Of a stretch of 64,000 nucleotides of DNA, positions 1 through 8,761 are shown piece by piece; the stretch's first letter is position 1, and each line of letters begins with the position of its first letter. Location of the stretch: NCBI RefSeq assembly GCF_007676705.1, contig NZ_VEBF01000001.1:744001-808000 (forward strand). Direction: 5' to 3'. The notes beneath the pieces are model-generated. The model ran no database searches. It was not told the DNA's origin and saw only the letters and a list, made by a program, of their open reading frames with translations. The position numbers and the translations under genes were made by a program. This DNA is from Paenibacillus xylanexedens (lineage in GTDB: Bacteria; Bacillota; Bacilli; Paenibacillales; Paenibacillaceae).

Positions 1-851
1 ACAATTCCCACTTTCCCGCCCTCTTGTCCTTCTACGGTACGTGGAGTAATCGTAATATTAAACGTTTCACTGCCTCGTCGCAGCGTCCACTCCATCGGCT
101 TGTCTTTGGAATCAGCAATCATTGTTACCATTTTTTGTGAATCCGTACCAATAGCAGTACCGTTGATGGTTTCAATAATATCGCCCTTTTGCAGGTTCGC
201 CTGATCGGCTGCCCCACCTTCAAGCACTTCACCAATTTCAAGATTTTTCGGGTTTTCCACCGGAACTCCTGCCATCTGCGCATATACAGCAAACAGCACA
301 AATGCCAAGATAAAGTTCATCAGGGGTCCCGCAAAAATAGCCAATGCACGCTGCCCAACGGTTTTGCTGCCGAATTGGCGATCTTTCGGTGCAATCTGTG
401 TTTGTTTGCCACGACTCACCAACATGGCTTGGGGGTGTATGCGATACTCCTGAATCTCACCATCTACATCCAGTTGAAGCTTCAGGGCCCTCTCCATATC
501 AATGGAGATGACTTCACCACGTATTACATTTTTACGGTTATCCAACTGATCCAGATAAATCATTTTCACCTGATCGTCTGCAGATCTTACCGCAATGGTC
601 TGACCTTCCTGGATCTCTACCAGTTCCGGGTCTTCCCCTGCCATCCGTGCATATCCGCCAAAAGGCAACAAACGCAATGTAAACTGGGTCTCGTTTCTTT
701 TATATGAGAACAATTTGGGACCAAAACCGATCGCAAATTCCCGTACAAGAATACCGGCGCGTTTGGCAAAGTAATAATGCCCCCATTCATGAACCGTCAC
801 GATGACAAAGAACATGAGCACCGTTAGAAATACCACTTGTATGGTTTCCAA
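1..851 (-). CDS. rseP: RseP/RasP site-2 zinc metalloprotease, 3' part beyond the window
   Basis: Intramembrane S2P-family protease; the family cleaves anti-sigma factors (RsiW in Bacillus) and signal-peptide remnants within the membrane. The start is a TTG at 849-851 preceded by a GAAGGAGGATGG-type ribosome-binding site; the protein opens METIQVVFLTVLMFF, a membrane helix carrying the zinc motif HEWGH (about residues 21-25). A second helix lies near residue 170-190, followed by a PDZ-like segment (ADQANLQKGDIIETINGT). About 283 codons are present; the family is usually near 420, so the C-terminal NxxPxPxLDG-type helix lies off the left edge. It sits downstream of dxr in the same order as in B. 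subtilis (dxr-rasP). Identity is certain from the motif and context; only the C-terminus is unseen. Confidence 0.93.
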   Translation of the reverse strand, partial: METIQVVFLTVLMFFVIVTVHEWGHYYFAKRAGILVREFAIGFGPKLFSYKRNETQFTLRLLPFGGYARMAGEDPELVEIQEGQTIAVRSADDQVKMIYLDQLDNRKNVIRGEVISIDMERALKLQLDVDGEIQEYRIHPQAMLVSRGKQTQIAPKDRQFGSKTVGQRALAIFAGPLMNFILAFVLFAVYAQMAGVPVENPKNLEIGEVLEGGAADQANLQKGDIIETINGTAIGTDSQKMVTMIADSKDKPMEWTLRRGSETFNITITPRTVEGQEGGKVGI

Positions 852-964
852 TCCCTATCCATCCTCCTTCACGGCACATACCGCAGTCTGTCCCTCTAGA
901 TTATCATTATTCTCTGATGTCGCACAAGAGAATCACTTCTTCCATTTTGTTATGAAAAAAGAGA

Positions 965-2104
965 TTACAGACTGGATGCAAGCTTACGGCTCTCCAGATC
1001 ACATTGGGCGATCTCCTGCATGTCAGGCTCGTCCACATTGTGGTGCGCTTCCAGCACAGAAGCAATAATATCTTCTATTTTAAGGAACGAAATCTCTTTA
1101 CGCAAGAAACGGGCTACAGCAACCTCGTTGGCTGCATTAAACGCCGTTGTTGCGGTTCCTCCCATTTTACCACACTCATACGCCATTCTTAAACATGGGA
1201 AACGTTCCATATCCATCTCACGGAAATGTAATTTCCCCGCCTGAGCAAGAGACAGACGCTGTGCTGGTGATGGCAGACGGTCAGGGTAAGTCAGTGCATA
1301 TTGAATAGGAACTCGCATATCCGGATTCCCTAGTTGAGCGATGATGCTGGTATCATCAAATTCCACATACGAATGAATAACACTCTCCGGGTGAAGCAAT
1401 ACGTTAATCTGATCATATTGAAGACCAAATAACCAGTGTGCTTCAATGACCTCAAGCCCCTTGTTTACCATCGTTGCGGAATCTATCGTGATTTTGGAGC
1501 CCATTGACCAATTTGGATGCTTGAGCGCATCCTCTATAGTAACGTTTTTCAACTGTTCACGGGTAAGATCACGAAATGATCCACCTGAAGCGGTGAGTGT
1601 GATGCCTGTCAGGCGTTCTCTGTTTTCACCATTCAAGCATTGGAATATAGCAGAGTGCTCACTATCAACAGGCAGTAAAGAGACTCCTTTAGCAGAAGCT
1701 CTTGTAGTGACAATATGCCCCGCCGTAACCAATGTCTCCTTGTTAGCCAGTCCAATCTGTTTGCCTGCGTCTATGGCAGCAAGCGTTGACTCCAATCCAA
1801 CACTCCCCACTACCGCTGTAACAACCGTATGCGCATCGGTTCCTGCTGCAACTTCTACGAGTCCTTCGTTGCCGTAAAACAGCTGCGTTCCTGCAGGCAA
1901 ATGTGGAGCTACCTTCTCTGCCAATTCTTTGGATCCCACCGATACTTTCTTCGGTCGGTAACGTTTGGTTTGCTCAATCAGCAGGTCTGTATTGCCTCCG
2001 GCAGCCAATCCCTCCACTTGAAAAAGTTCTGGATGCATGTCTACTACATCAAGTGTCTGAGTTCCAATGGAACCAGTCGACCCGAGAATCGCAATTTTTT
2101 TCAT
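965..2104 (-). CDS. dxr: 1-deoxy-D-xylulose 5-phosphate reductoisomerase
   Basis: Catalyses the NADPH-dependent conversion of DXP to MEP, the committed step of the non-mevalonate isoprenoid pathway, in the cytosol. Visible motifs: N-terminal Rossmann GSTGSIG, LANKETLV, the flexible loop LTASGGSFRD, KITIDSATMVNKGLEVIEAH and HPESVIHSYVEF. The product is 379 residues, normal for the family. I start at the ATG at 2104 (MKKIAILGSTG) because a GATGAGGTG ribosome-binding site lies just upstream; an in-frame start four codons earlier would consume it. It is flanked by cdsA and rseP, so isoprenoid and phospholipid precursor synthesis are co-expressed. Confidence 0.97.
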   Translation of the reverse strand: MKKIAILGSTGSIGTQTLDVVDMHPELFQVEGLAAGGNTDLLIEQTKRYRPKKVSVGSKELAEKVAPHLPAGTQLFYGNEGLVEVAAGTDAHTVVTAVVGSVGLESTLAAIDAGKQIGLANKETLVTAGHIVTTRASAKGVSLLPVDSEHSAIFQCLNGENRERLTGITLTASGGSFRDLTREQLKNVTIEDALKHPNWSMGSKITIDSATMVNKGLEVIEAHWLFGLQYDQINVLLHPESVIHSYVEFDDTSIIAQLGNPDMRVPIQYALTYPDRLPSPAQRLSLAQAGKLHFREMDMERFPCLRMAYECGKMGGTATTAFNAANEVAVARFLRKEISFLKIEDIIASVLEAHHNVDEPDMQEIAQCDLESRKLASSL

Positions 2105-2172
2105 GCTGCACCTCATCTTTAATTATCCAATGCTACAGTGAACAATGCTGTTATCTCAGACCATGTTCTTTT

Positions 2173-2976
2173 TTAGTAGGGCAGTAGCATTAGTATATGT
2201 ACGAATGGAAAAACAACAATCCAGCTGTCGCACCGATCAAGAATACCTCCATGCCCCGGGAGAAGACTGCCTGAATCCTTGATATTATATACACGTTTGT
2301 AAGCAGACTGGACCAAATCGCCCATCTGTCCTACAACTGCGCAGGCAATTCCGATCACGATCGCTCTCTGCCAAGAAAGCAAACCATCTGACACTAATGC
2401 AAAAACAACAGAAGTTATAATTGCAATCACTATGCCACCCAATGCACCCTCTACAGTCTTGTTTGGACTGATGGAAGGCCACAGTTTGTTTTTACCAATC
2501 CATTTCCCTACAAAATAAGCCCCTGCATCACTTGCCCATATAGAGCCAAGCAAGAGGAACGTCCAGAACAATCCATGATGCAGGTGTCTGGATTCTGCAA
2601 TGTAATAGAAACCAATCCCTATATACAGTACGCCAAGGAAAAGCATGGCTACTGTATTCACGGGAACCTTATTCTTAGTGACAACCGAAGCTGTCATTAG
2701 TACAAGCATTACAATCCAGATGACCTGAAATAAGGATAGCGGTCTTGCTTCCCAAAGCATTTCCCAAGGAAACACTATGGCAAAAACACCCGCATATCCA
2801 ATCAGGGCCACACCTGAAAAAGGCATCACCCCGGTCATTTTTACAAATTCATAATAACCGATGAGAGCCATAAGCAATACCAAACCATGGTACCAGGGTC
2901 CGCCCAGCATGCAAAAACCTAAAAACAACACACCTGCTATGATTCCTGTCGTTAATCGCTGTTTCAACGGCTTCAT
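2173..2976 (-). CDS. cdsA: Phosphatidate cytidylyltransferase
   Basis: Integral membrane enzyme making CDP-diacylglycerol from phosphatidate and CTP, the branch point for phosphatidylglycerol and phosphatidylethanolamine synthesis. At 267 residues it shows many hydrophobic segments from residue 10 on and the C-terminal CDP-DAG synthase signature: KDSGSLLPGHGGILDRCDS. The start is seven bases after the uppS stop, so the two are translationally close. Downstream, 68 bases separate it from dxr. Length, signature and neighbourhood (uppS-cdsA-dxr-rseP) all match the family. Confidence 0.96.
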   Translation of the reverse strand: MKPLKQRLTTGIIAGVLFLGFCMLGGPWYHGLVLLMALIGYYEFVKMTGVMPFSGVALIGYAGVFAIVFPWEMLWEARPLSLFQVIWIVMLVLMTASVVTKNKVPVNTVAMLFLGVLYIGIGFYYIAESRHLHHGLFWTFLLLGSIWASDAGAYFVGKWIGKNKLWPSISPNKTVEGALGGIVIAIITSVVFALVSDGLLSWQRAIVIGIACAVVGQMGDLVQSAYKRVYNIKDSGSLLPGHGGILDRCDSWIVVFPFVHILMLLPY

Positions 2977-2983
2977 CCTCCAT

Positions 2984-3751
2984 CTATTTCAAACCGCCGT
3001 AACGCCTTGTTCTGCGCTGATATTCGGCTACTGCTTCAAGCAAATGCTTTTTGCCAAATTCGGGCCAGTATATATCCGTAAACCATAATTCACTATATGC
3101 AAGTTGCCAGAGCATGAAGTTACTCAATCTCAACTCCCCACTCGTCCGGATTAGCAGATCCGGATCAGGCATGTCAACCGTCAACATATGTCTATCAATG
3201 AGTTCAGGTGTTATGTCCTCAGCCGATAGTTCCCCCGATTTCACCTGCAGAGCGATCTGTTTAACACAGTCTGTCATTTCTCGACGACTTCCATAATTCA
3301 TTGCAAAGTTCAAAACGAGACCAGTATTATGTTCCGTAAGACGAATGGCTTCCCGCAAGGCATTGATGGTATGAGAAGGTAAATGTTCCTCTTGGCCCAT
3401 CATGCGAATGCGCACATTTTTTTCTATAAGTTCATCCAGCTCAATGGCCAGAAATTCTTGCGGAAGTCGCATCAGAAAATCCACTTCTTCTTTTGGACGC
3501 GTCCAGTTTTCTGTCGAAAAAGCGTACATCGTCAGATATTTGATGCCCAGTTCATCCGCCGCGATGGTCGCACGTTTGACCGCCTTCATGCCATTTTGGT
3601 GTCCGGCTATACGCGGGAGTCCCAAACGTTTGGCCCATCGTCCATTGCCGTCCATGATGATGGCGACGTGCTGCGGGATATTGTCCTCGGATATAGTCAG
3701 CGTTTCCTGCTTGTCAGCCCCATTCCACCACGACCGAACCCGTTTGATCAT
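2984..3751 (-). CDS. uppS: Undecaprenyl diphosphate synthase (cis-prenyltransferase)
   Basis: Adds isopentenyl units in cis to farnesyl diphosphate to give the C55 lipid carrier for peptidoglycan and teichoic acid precursors. The 255-residue product carries the UppS signatures: HVAIIMDGNGRWAK with the Mg-binding Asp near residue 34, GHQNGMKA, TMYAFSTENWTRP and the C-terminal PDLLIRTSGELRLSNFM plus LWFTDIYWPEF. The N-terminal 25 residues are an ordinary charged extension. It lies between frr and cdsA and is separated from frr by a hairpin, so its expression may partly depend on read-through. Confidence 0.97.
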   Translation of the reverse strand: MIKRVRSWWNGADKQETLTISEDNIPQHVAIIMDGNGRWAKRLGLPRIAGHQNGMKAVKRATIAADELGIKYLTMYAFSTENWTRPKEEVDFLMRLPQEFLAIELDELIEKNVRIRMMGQEEHLPSHTINALREAIRLTEHNTGLVLNFAMNYGSRREMTDCVKQIALQVKSGELSAEDITPELIDRHMLTVDMPDPDLLIRTSGELRLSNFMLWQLAYSELWFTDIYWPEFGKKHLLEAVAEYQRRTRRYGGLK

Positions 3752-3796
3752 TCCTGTTCCTCCAAAATCCCTGAAGTTTCTTTATCTGAAGCTTGG

Positions 3797-3829
3797 AAAA
3801 AGAGACAAAACCCCACCGTATTGGAGGGG
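3797..3829 (-). terminator. Hairpin with T-rich tail between frr and uppS
   Basis: On the minus strand, arms CCCCTCC and GGTGGGG flank a 5-nt loop with one mismatch, followed by TTTTGTCTCTTTTT. It lies 12 bases after the frr stop codon. The tail is interrupted, so a leaky terminator or attenuator is more likely than a complete stop. Confidence 0.55.
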
Positions 3830-3840
3830 CTGCGCTTGTC

Positions 3841-4394
3841 TTACACTTCCATGATTTCTTTTTCTTTGGCAGCAAGTACCTTATCGACTTCAGCAATAAA
3901 CTTGTCGGTCGATTTTTGGATATCGTCCTGATGTCTCCGGGATTCATCCTCGGAAATGTCTGACTTCTCCATTTTCTTGATGTCATCATTCGCGTCACGG
4001 CGAATGTTACGAATCGCTACTTTACCTTCTTCACCGAACTTCTTCGTCAGCTTCACAAGTTCCGCTCTGCGTTCTTCCGTCAATGCCGGAATGGACAGAC
4101 GGATCATGCTACCATCATTCGCTGGAGTAAGACCCAGGTCCGATTTCATGATGGCACGCTCGATATCACCCATGGAAGATTTGTCCCACGGCTGAATCAT
4201 CAGTGTACGGGAATCCGGAGTACTGATATTAGCGAGTTGATTCAATGGCGTCATTGCTCCATAATACTCTACCTGAATTCGGTCCAAAAGAGCTGGAGTT
4301 GCACGGCCTGCACGCAAAGTAGCCAGGTCACGACGCAATGCTTGAATTGCTTTTTCCATACGCTCTTCGGCATGTTGTTTAACCGCTTGTGGCA

Positions 4395-4395
<1 letters not shown>
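3841..4395 (-). CDS. frr: Ribosome recycling factor
   Basis: Splits post-termination ribosomes together with EF-G. The product is 184 residues, exactly the family size. It shows the hallmark segments [20 protein letters not shown], the strand region [28 protein letters not shown] and the C-terminal helix KEKEIMEV. Its ATG overlaps the pyrH stop by one base (TAATG), implying translational coupling to pyrH. The conserved order tsf-pyrH-frr-uppS supports the call. Confidence 0.98.
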
Positions 4396-5123
<728 letters not shown>

Positions 5124-5198
5124 TTATTCACCCTCCACTTTGAATTGAACACGCTCGGTGTTCAACCAACAAAACTTCTCGCGCATGGCCTCCTGCTT

Positions 5199-5225
5199 AA
5201 AAAGAAAGGAACACAGTTGTGTTCC
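5199..5225 (-). terminator. Rho-independent terminator downstream of tsf
   Basis: Perfect 8-bp stem GGAACACA / TGTGTTCC with a 2-nt centre, followed on the minus strand by TTTCTTTTT. It lies about 130 bases after the tsf stop and 75 bases upstream of pyrH. It should reduce transcription into pyrH, so pyrH either depends on read-through or has its own promoter between 5124 and 5198; I could not identify one with confidence. Confidence 0.75.
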
Positions 5226-5354
5226 GCTCTTTTAGGAAAAACGTTCAACCGGTAAGGCAATGTTTTCCTGAGATATAAGGGAGTTTACGCTTCGAAGTTT
5301 TATCATTCTTATATCTTCGAAAATCAATCTTGCTTGCCGGTTTAGAAAACCATC

Positions 5355-6005
5355 TTATTTGTTTACTTGGGACATTACTTCTTCTACGAAGTTGTCTACT
5401 TTTTTCTCAAGACCTTCACCCAGTTCGTAACGAACGAAACGACGGATGGAGATGTTTTCACCGATTTGGCTGATTTTTTCATTCAGCAATTGGGAAATCG
5501 TTTTGTCTGGATCTTTAACGAAAGTTTGTTCCATCAGGCAGTATTCTTCGTAGTATTTACCGATACGGCCTTCAACCATTTTTTCAATGATTTTCTCTGG
5601 TTTGCCTTCGTTAAGAGCTTGAGCTTTCAGAATTTCTTTTTCTTTTTCCAGCTCTTCTGTAGGAACTTCTTCGCGTGTAACGAATTTAGGGTTAGCTGCA
5701 GCAATTTGCATAGCTACATCTTTAACGAAATCCTTAAATTGATCTGTTTTACCAACGAAGTCTGTTTCACAGTTAACTTCAACCAGAACGCCAATACGTC
5801 CACCAGCGTGGATGTAAGATTCTACAACGCCTTCAGTTGCTGCACGGCCCGCTTTGCTTGCTGCTGCAGAAAGACCTTTCTCACGCAACAATTCAGCTGC
5901 TTTCGTTACATCACCGTTTGCTTCTTCCAGTGCTTTTTTGCAATCGAGCATACCAGCGCCCGTTCTTTCGCGAAGTTCTTTTACCGCACTCGCATTAACT
6001 GCCAT
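5355..6005 (-). CDS. tsf: Elongation factor Ts
   Basis: Guanine-nucleotide exchange factor for EF-Tu. It begins with a UBA-like domain, [19 protein letters not shown], followed by [18 protein letters not shown] and the core motif [16 protein letters not shown], then the dimerisation domain ending in a FVEEVMSQ helix. At 216 residues it is the short Firmicute/Thermus-like form rather than the roughly 290-residue form. It is preceded by a GGAGGG ribosome-binding site and follows rpsB after about 115 bases with a hairpin. Confidence 0.98.
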   Translation of the reverse strand: MAVNASAVKELRERTGAGMLDCKKALEEANGDVTKAAELLREKGLSAAASKAGRAATEGVVESYIHAGGRIGVLVEVNCETDFVGKTDQFKDFVKDVAMQIAAANPKFVTREEVPTEELEKEKEILKAQALNEGKPEKIIEKMVEGRIGKYYEEYCLMEQTFVKDPDKTISQLLNEKISQIGENISIRRFVRYELGEGLEKKVDNFVEEVMSQVNK

Positions 6006-6045
6006 TATAAATTCCCTCCAAAATTAAGTATTGTACGTACACTCT

Positions 6046-6086
6046 AAAAAAAGGGCAGTGAGAGGTTATCCACCTGCCAACCACCC
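6046..6086 (-). terminator. Hairpin plus T7 tract between rpsB and tsf
   Basis: On the minus strand, GGGTGG...CTGCCC forms an imperfect long stem with an inner AGGT/ACCT hairpin, followed directly by TTTTTTT. It lies 34 bases after the rpsB stop and just upstream of the tsf ribosome-binding site. It probably sets the S2 to EF-Ts ratio by partial termination. Confidence 0.6.
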
Positions 6087-6120
6087 TTTTCATTTAGTTT
6101 ATTGCATATGTTCGAATCTA

Positions 6121-6819
6121 TTAAGCAGAAGTTTCTTCGCCTTGGTTAGCTTCGATTACAGCATCAGCCATTTTACCTGTCAGCAATTTAACAGCGCGGA
6201 TCGCGTCGTCATTACCCGGGATAACATAATCGATCTCGTCCGGATCGCAGTTAGTATCAACGATACCTACAATTGGGATACCCAATTTGCGAGCTTCCGC
6301 AACAGCGATACGCTCTTTGCGTGGATCGATGATGAACAGGGCGCTTGGCAGGCCTTTCATATTTTTAATACCGCCCAAGAATTTCTCAAGACGATCTTTT
6401 TCTTTGCGAAGCAAGATTACTTCTTTTTTAGGCAATACAGCGAATGTACCGTCTTCTTCCCAAGCTTCCAATTGTTTCAAACGATCAATACGTTTTTGAA
6501 TCGTTTGGAAGTTAGTCAGGGTACCGCCGAGCCAGCGTTGGTTAATGTAGAATTGACCAGCACGTTCAGCTTCTTCTTTAACGGAATCTTGAGCTTGTTT
6601 CTTAGTACCCACGAAAAGAATTTTACCATTCTCTCCTGCGATTCCTTTAACGAAGTTGTAAGCCTCTTCGACTTTTTTCACCGTTTTTTGCAAATCGATG
6701 ATGTAAATTCCGTTTCTTTCAGTGAAGATATAACGATCCATTTTTGGGTTCCAACGACGAGTTTGGTGACCGAAGTGTACCCCAGCTTCGAGAAGCTGCT
6801 TCATGGAGATTACTGCCAT
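6121..6819 (-). CDS. rpsB: 30S ribosomal protein S2
   Basis: Structural protein of the small subunit. I start at the ATG at 6817-6819 ([19 protein letters not shown]), which has an AGGAGGTG ribosome-binding site. The frame stays open a further 39 codons upstream, but those residues are not S2-like. Signatures: [44 protein letters not shown] and the C-terminal [20 protein letters not shown]. The product is 232 residues, typical of Bacillales. It is the first gene of the rpsB-tsf group and has its own promoter about 125 bases upstream. Confidence 0.98.
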   Translation of the reverse strand: MAVISMKQLLEAGVHFGHQTRRWNPKMDRYIFTERNGIYIIDLQKTVKKVEEAYNFVKGIAGENGKILFVGTKKQAQDSVKEEAERAGQFYINQRWLGGTLTNFQTIQKRIDRLKQLEAWEEDGTFAVLPKKEVILLRKEKDRLEKFLGGIKNMKGLPSALFIIDPRKERIAVAEARKLGIPIVGIVDTNCDPDEIDYVIPGNDDAIRAVKLLTGKMADAVIEANQGEETSA

Positions 6820-6944
6820 CTTCACACACCTCCTAATATGGTTTTTATTGTGTCCTCCGCCGGCATCATTTTTCGCCAAGACTCTCCATAAGGAAAGCAC
6901 CCTCAACAAAATTAGCACATGCGTGTGTTTTAACACCGTTATCT

Positions 6945-6973
6945 AATATAGCATAACTGACTACCTGATGCAA
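6945..6973 (-). promoter_or_regulatory. Extended -10 sigma-A-type promoter for rpsB
   Basis: Minus strand: -35 TTGCAT (6968-6973), a 17-bp spacer ending in TGC, and -10 TATATT (6945-6950). The TGn before the -10 makes it an extended -10 promoter, which would compensate for the poor -35. It leaves a leader of about 120 nt before the rpsB start. The stretch 6974-7091 upstream shows no gene. Confidence 0.6.
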
Positions 6974-7091
6974 CAGTCTTTGAAACTAAAATCTCTTTTA
7001 TACTTTTTGCTTCTAACGGAGCAATTCAACCGTGTTCTGGTACTCATCACTATTTATTAATGAAGCTTTCAAAAAACACGATTAAATACAC

Positions 7092-7129
7092 AAAAACCGT
7101 CCTGTCCGAGCACGCTCAGCTTGACGGTT
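7092..7129 (-). terminator. Terminator closing the flagellar/chemotaxis operon
   Basis: Perfect 7-bp outer stem AACCGTC / GACGGTT with an inner GAGC/GCTC hairpin, followed on the minus strand by a short T tract. It overlaps the last codons of the gene ending at 7116. It separates the long flagellar operon from the rpsB promoter region. Confidence 0.75.
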
Positions 7130-7742
7130 CTTTCGTAATTTTTGCGATAATGGATTTGAAACTTTCACCTTTTTCTAGTGCATAGGTACCTACTTGAATT
7201 TTGGTGTTGATTCGCTCAGCCTTGCCAGCCTTGATGAACGCTTGAGCATCATCAACGATTCCAGCTGTTTTCAGGTTTCCTGCAACGATTGCCAGACTAT
7301 TGCCTGAACGTACTTTGAATGAAACTGTCGCGCCTTTCGGATTACTCGGCGTTGCAGGTTCAGTGGTCTTCGGCTCAGTTATATCTTTCTGCTCTTCACT
7401 TTCCCTTGTAGAAGGCTCTTCTGGCTTCTCAGGTTCGGCAGGTGTTTCTGCAGTGGTTGCTGTCTCAGGCGCGGTTGCTGTATCTCCCTGCATTTCACTG
7501 CTCTCCTGTTTTTTCTTCTCCACCCACTCTGCTTCTGTGTAAAGTTCCTCCTCAGAATCTATCAACTTCATGTCCAAACTTCTCGCGGCTGTTTCAAGTT
7601 GTTCTTTGGTCATATTGGCGGTCTTCTCGGGGTCAAGGTTACTATCCGATAGTGCATTCTGTCCCACTGTTGCCAGTTGAAGCAAAACTGCACCAATGAT
7701 CATGCCGCTCCCCAATCCAATCCATAAGGATCGCTTGTCCAT
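7116..7742 (-). CDS. Membrane-anchored MltG/YceG LysM-like domain protein without a catalytic domain
   Basis: 208 residues: a short cytoplasmic N-terminus, one membrane helix (about residues 8-26), a Glu/Lys-rich segment, a low-complexity Thr/Pro/Glu linker (about 85-135), and a C-terminal domain starting VSFKVRSGNSLAIVAGNL and ending VGTYALEKGESFKSIIAKI. That last domain matches the LysM-like subdomain at the N-terminus of MltG/YceG endolytic transglycosylases. The catalytic domain with its conserved Glu is absent, so hydrolysis is not expected; wall binding or a structural role is my inference. It is the last gene of the flagellar operon, four bases after the upstream gene. Confidence 0.7.
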   Translation of the reverse strand: MDKRSLWIGLGSGMIIGAVLLQLATVGQNALSDSNLDPEKTANMTKEQLETAARSLDMKLIDSEEELYTEAEWVEKKKQESSEMQGDTATAPETATTAETPAEPEKPEEPSTRESEEQKDITEPKTTEPATPSNPKGATVSFKVRSGNSLAIVAGNLKTAGIVDDAQAFIKAGKAERINTKIQVGTYALEKGESFKSIIAKITKEPSS

Positions 7743-7745
7743 GAC

Positions 7746-8330
7746 TCAGCTCTCCTCCCGTTCGGCAAGTTGCAGTATTAATTGTACTTCCCCACGTTGA
7801 ATGCCTGTTTGCTTGGAGATGGCATCCATTGACTTACCCTCTGCATGTAAACTAAAAAGTTCCGCATATCGAACTTTAATCGATTCACGTTGAGGAACTG
7901 ATTCTGTCTTGCTGCTCTGAAGGTCTGCCTCTTGCGCCTGCTGGGCTGCCTCTGCTTGCACACTTTTCACGAGCGCTTGTGCTTGCAATCCTCCAGAAGC
8001 TTGTACCGGCATATTACCTGGATGTTGAACTGGTGATGCAACGGGTTCGTTCATTTTGCTCTGTTCCAGCTGATCCAACCGCTGCTGTAATTCCTGAAGT
8101 TGCGATTGCATACGTTGATCGGCTGCTGTCGCTTCTCCTTTCATTTCAGCTACACGCTGAATGAGAGCGTCATTATCATTTTCAATTTCTGTCATGTAAT
8201 GTTCAAGCGTAGATTCCATCTCTTGCACCAGTTGATGCCCTGGCTCCTGCGCCTTGTTTTTCCGGGGCATGATATATGCGTAGGCAATGGCGCAGGCCCC
8301 TAATATGACAATAATGATCCATGGTGACAA
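7746..8330 (-). CDS. SwrB-like membrane protein (DUF6115 type) at the swrB position
   Basis: 194 residues with an N-terminal membrane helix (about 3-21), a coiled-coil rich in Glu/Gln (about 35-90), a Gln/Ala/Ser linker, and a C-terminal helix-turn-helix-like stretch, RYAELFSLHAEGKSMDAISK then GIQRGEVQLILQL. B. subtilis SwrB, encoded between sigD and rpsB, has the same plan (N-terminal helix, coiled coil, short HTH-like tail) and activates flagellar export and swarming. Position and architecture support orthology; sequence similarity over the middle cannot be judged by eye, so I leave the symbol blank. Confidence 0.65.
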   Translation of the reverse strand: MSPWIIIVILGACAIAYAYIMPRKNKAQEPGHQLVQEMESTLEHYMTEIENDNDALIQRVAEMKGEATAADQRMQSQLQELQQRLDQLEQSKMNEPVASPVQHPGNMPVQASGGLQAQALVKSVQAEAAQQAQEADLQSSKTESVPQRESIKVRYAELFSLHAEGKSMDAISKQTGIQRGEVQLILQLAEREES

Positions 8331-8394
8331 ATTCGGTTCTCTCCTTCTGATTCAACCATCGGTGCGTTAAACGGCATGTCCATCCAATCATCTA

Positions 8395-8709
8395 TTACAG
8401 AGACAGATCAATGTGTTTTCCTTTATAAGGGTGCTCGGCAGGTCTGACGCTTTCCTGATCTTGAACCGTTTCCTGTCCACCGGAGCCACTCTGCTGATTT
8501 CCATCATTCGTATGACCATCACGCACCGAAGTTTGTGAAGTTTCATCCATTGCTTCACTACGTTGCCTTGCTTCATTTGCTTCCTTAGACGTTTGCTCTG
8601 CCAAAAGATTCTGATCCGTAATCGGTCTTTGCTGGGCTTCACTTTGATAGCGTCCCGCCTCGCTTGTTCGTGGTACCGCAATCTGCAACTCCACTGCTTT
8701 GAAACTCAT
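8395..8709 (-). CDS. Small hydrophilic protein of unknown function in the flagellar operon
   Basis: 104 residues, no membrane segment. The N-terminus VELQIAVPRTSEAGRYQ looks ordered, the middle is Gln/Ser/Glu/Asn-rich and likely disordered, and the C-terminus is a compact YKGKHIDLSL. I recognise no known domain. It lies between fapA and the SwrB-like gene in the same orientation, with 52- and 64-base gaps. It is probably translated: it fills the gap on the operon strand and both ends look conserved in character. Function unknown. Confidence 0.6.
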   Translation of the reverse strand: MSFKAVELQIAVPRTSEAGRYQSEAQQRPITDQNLLAEQTSKEANEARQRSEAMDETSQTSVRDGHTNDGNQQSGSGGQETVQDQESVRPAEHPYKGKHIDLSL

Positions 8710-8761
8710 ACGCTCACCTCACGGTTTCGAATGGATTTCTTCATGTGCCTGAATGCTGTAC

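Noticed and set aside
5367-6047. 226-codon plus-strand frame over tsf
   Set aside because: Antisense shadow of tsf; extreme Phe/Cys content and no family resemblance.
6031-6891. 286-codon plus-strand frame over rpsB
   Set aside because: Antisense shadow of rpsB, with a Phe/Ser-rich composition typical of reversed ribosomal protein genes.
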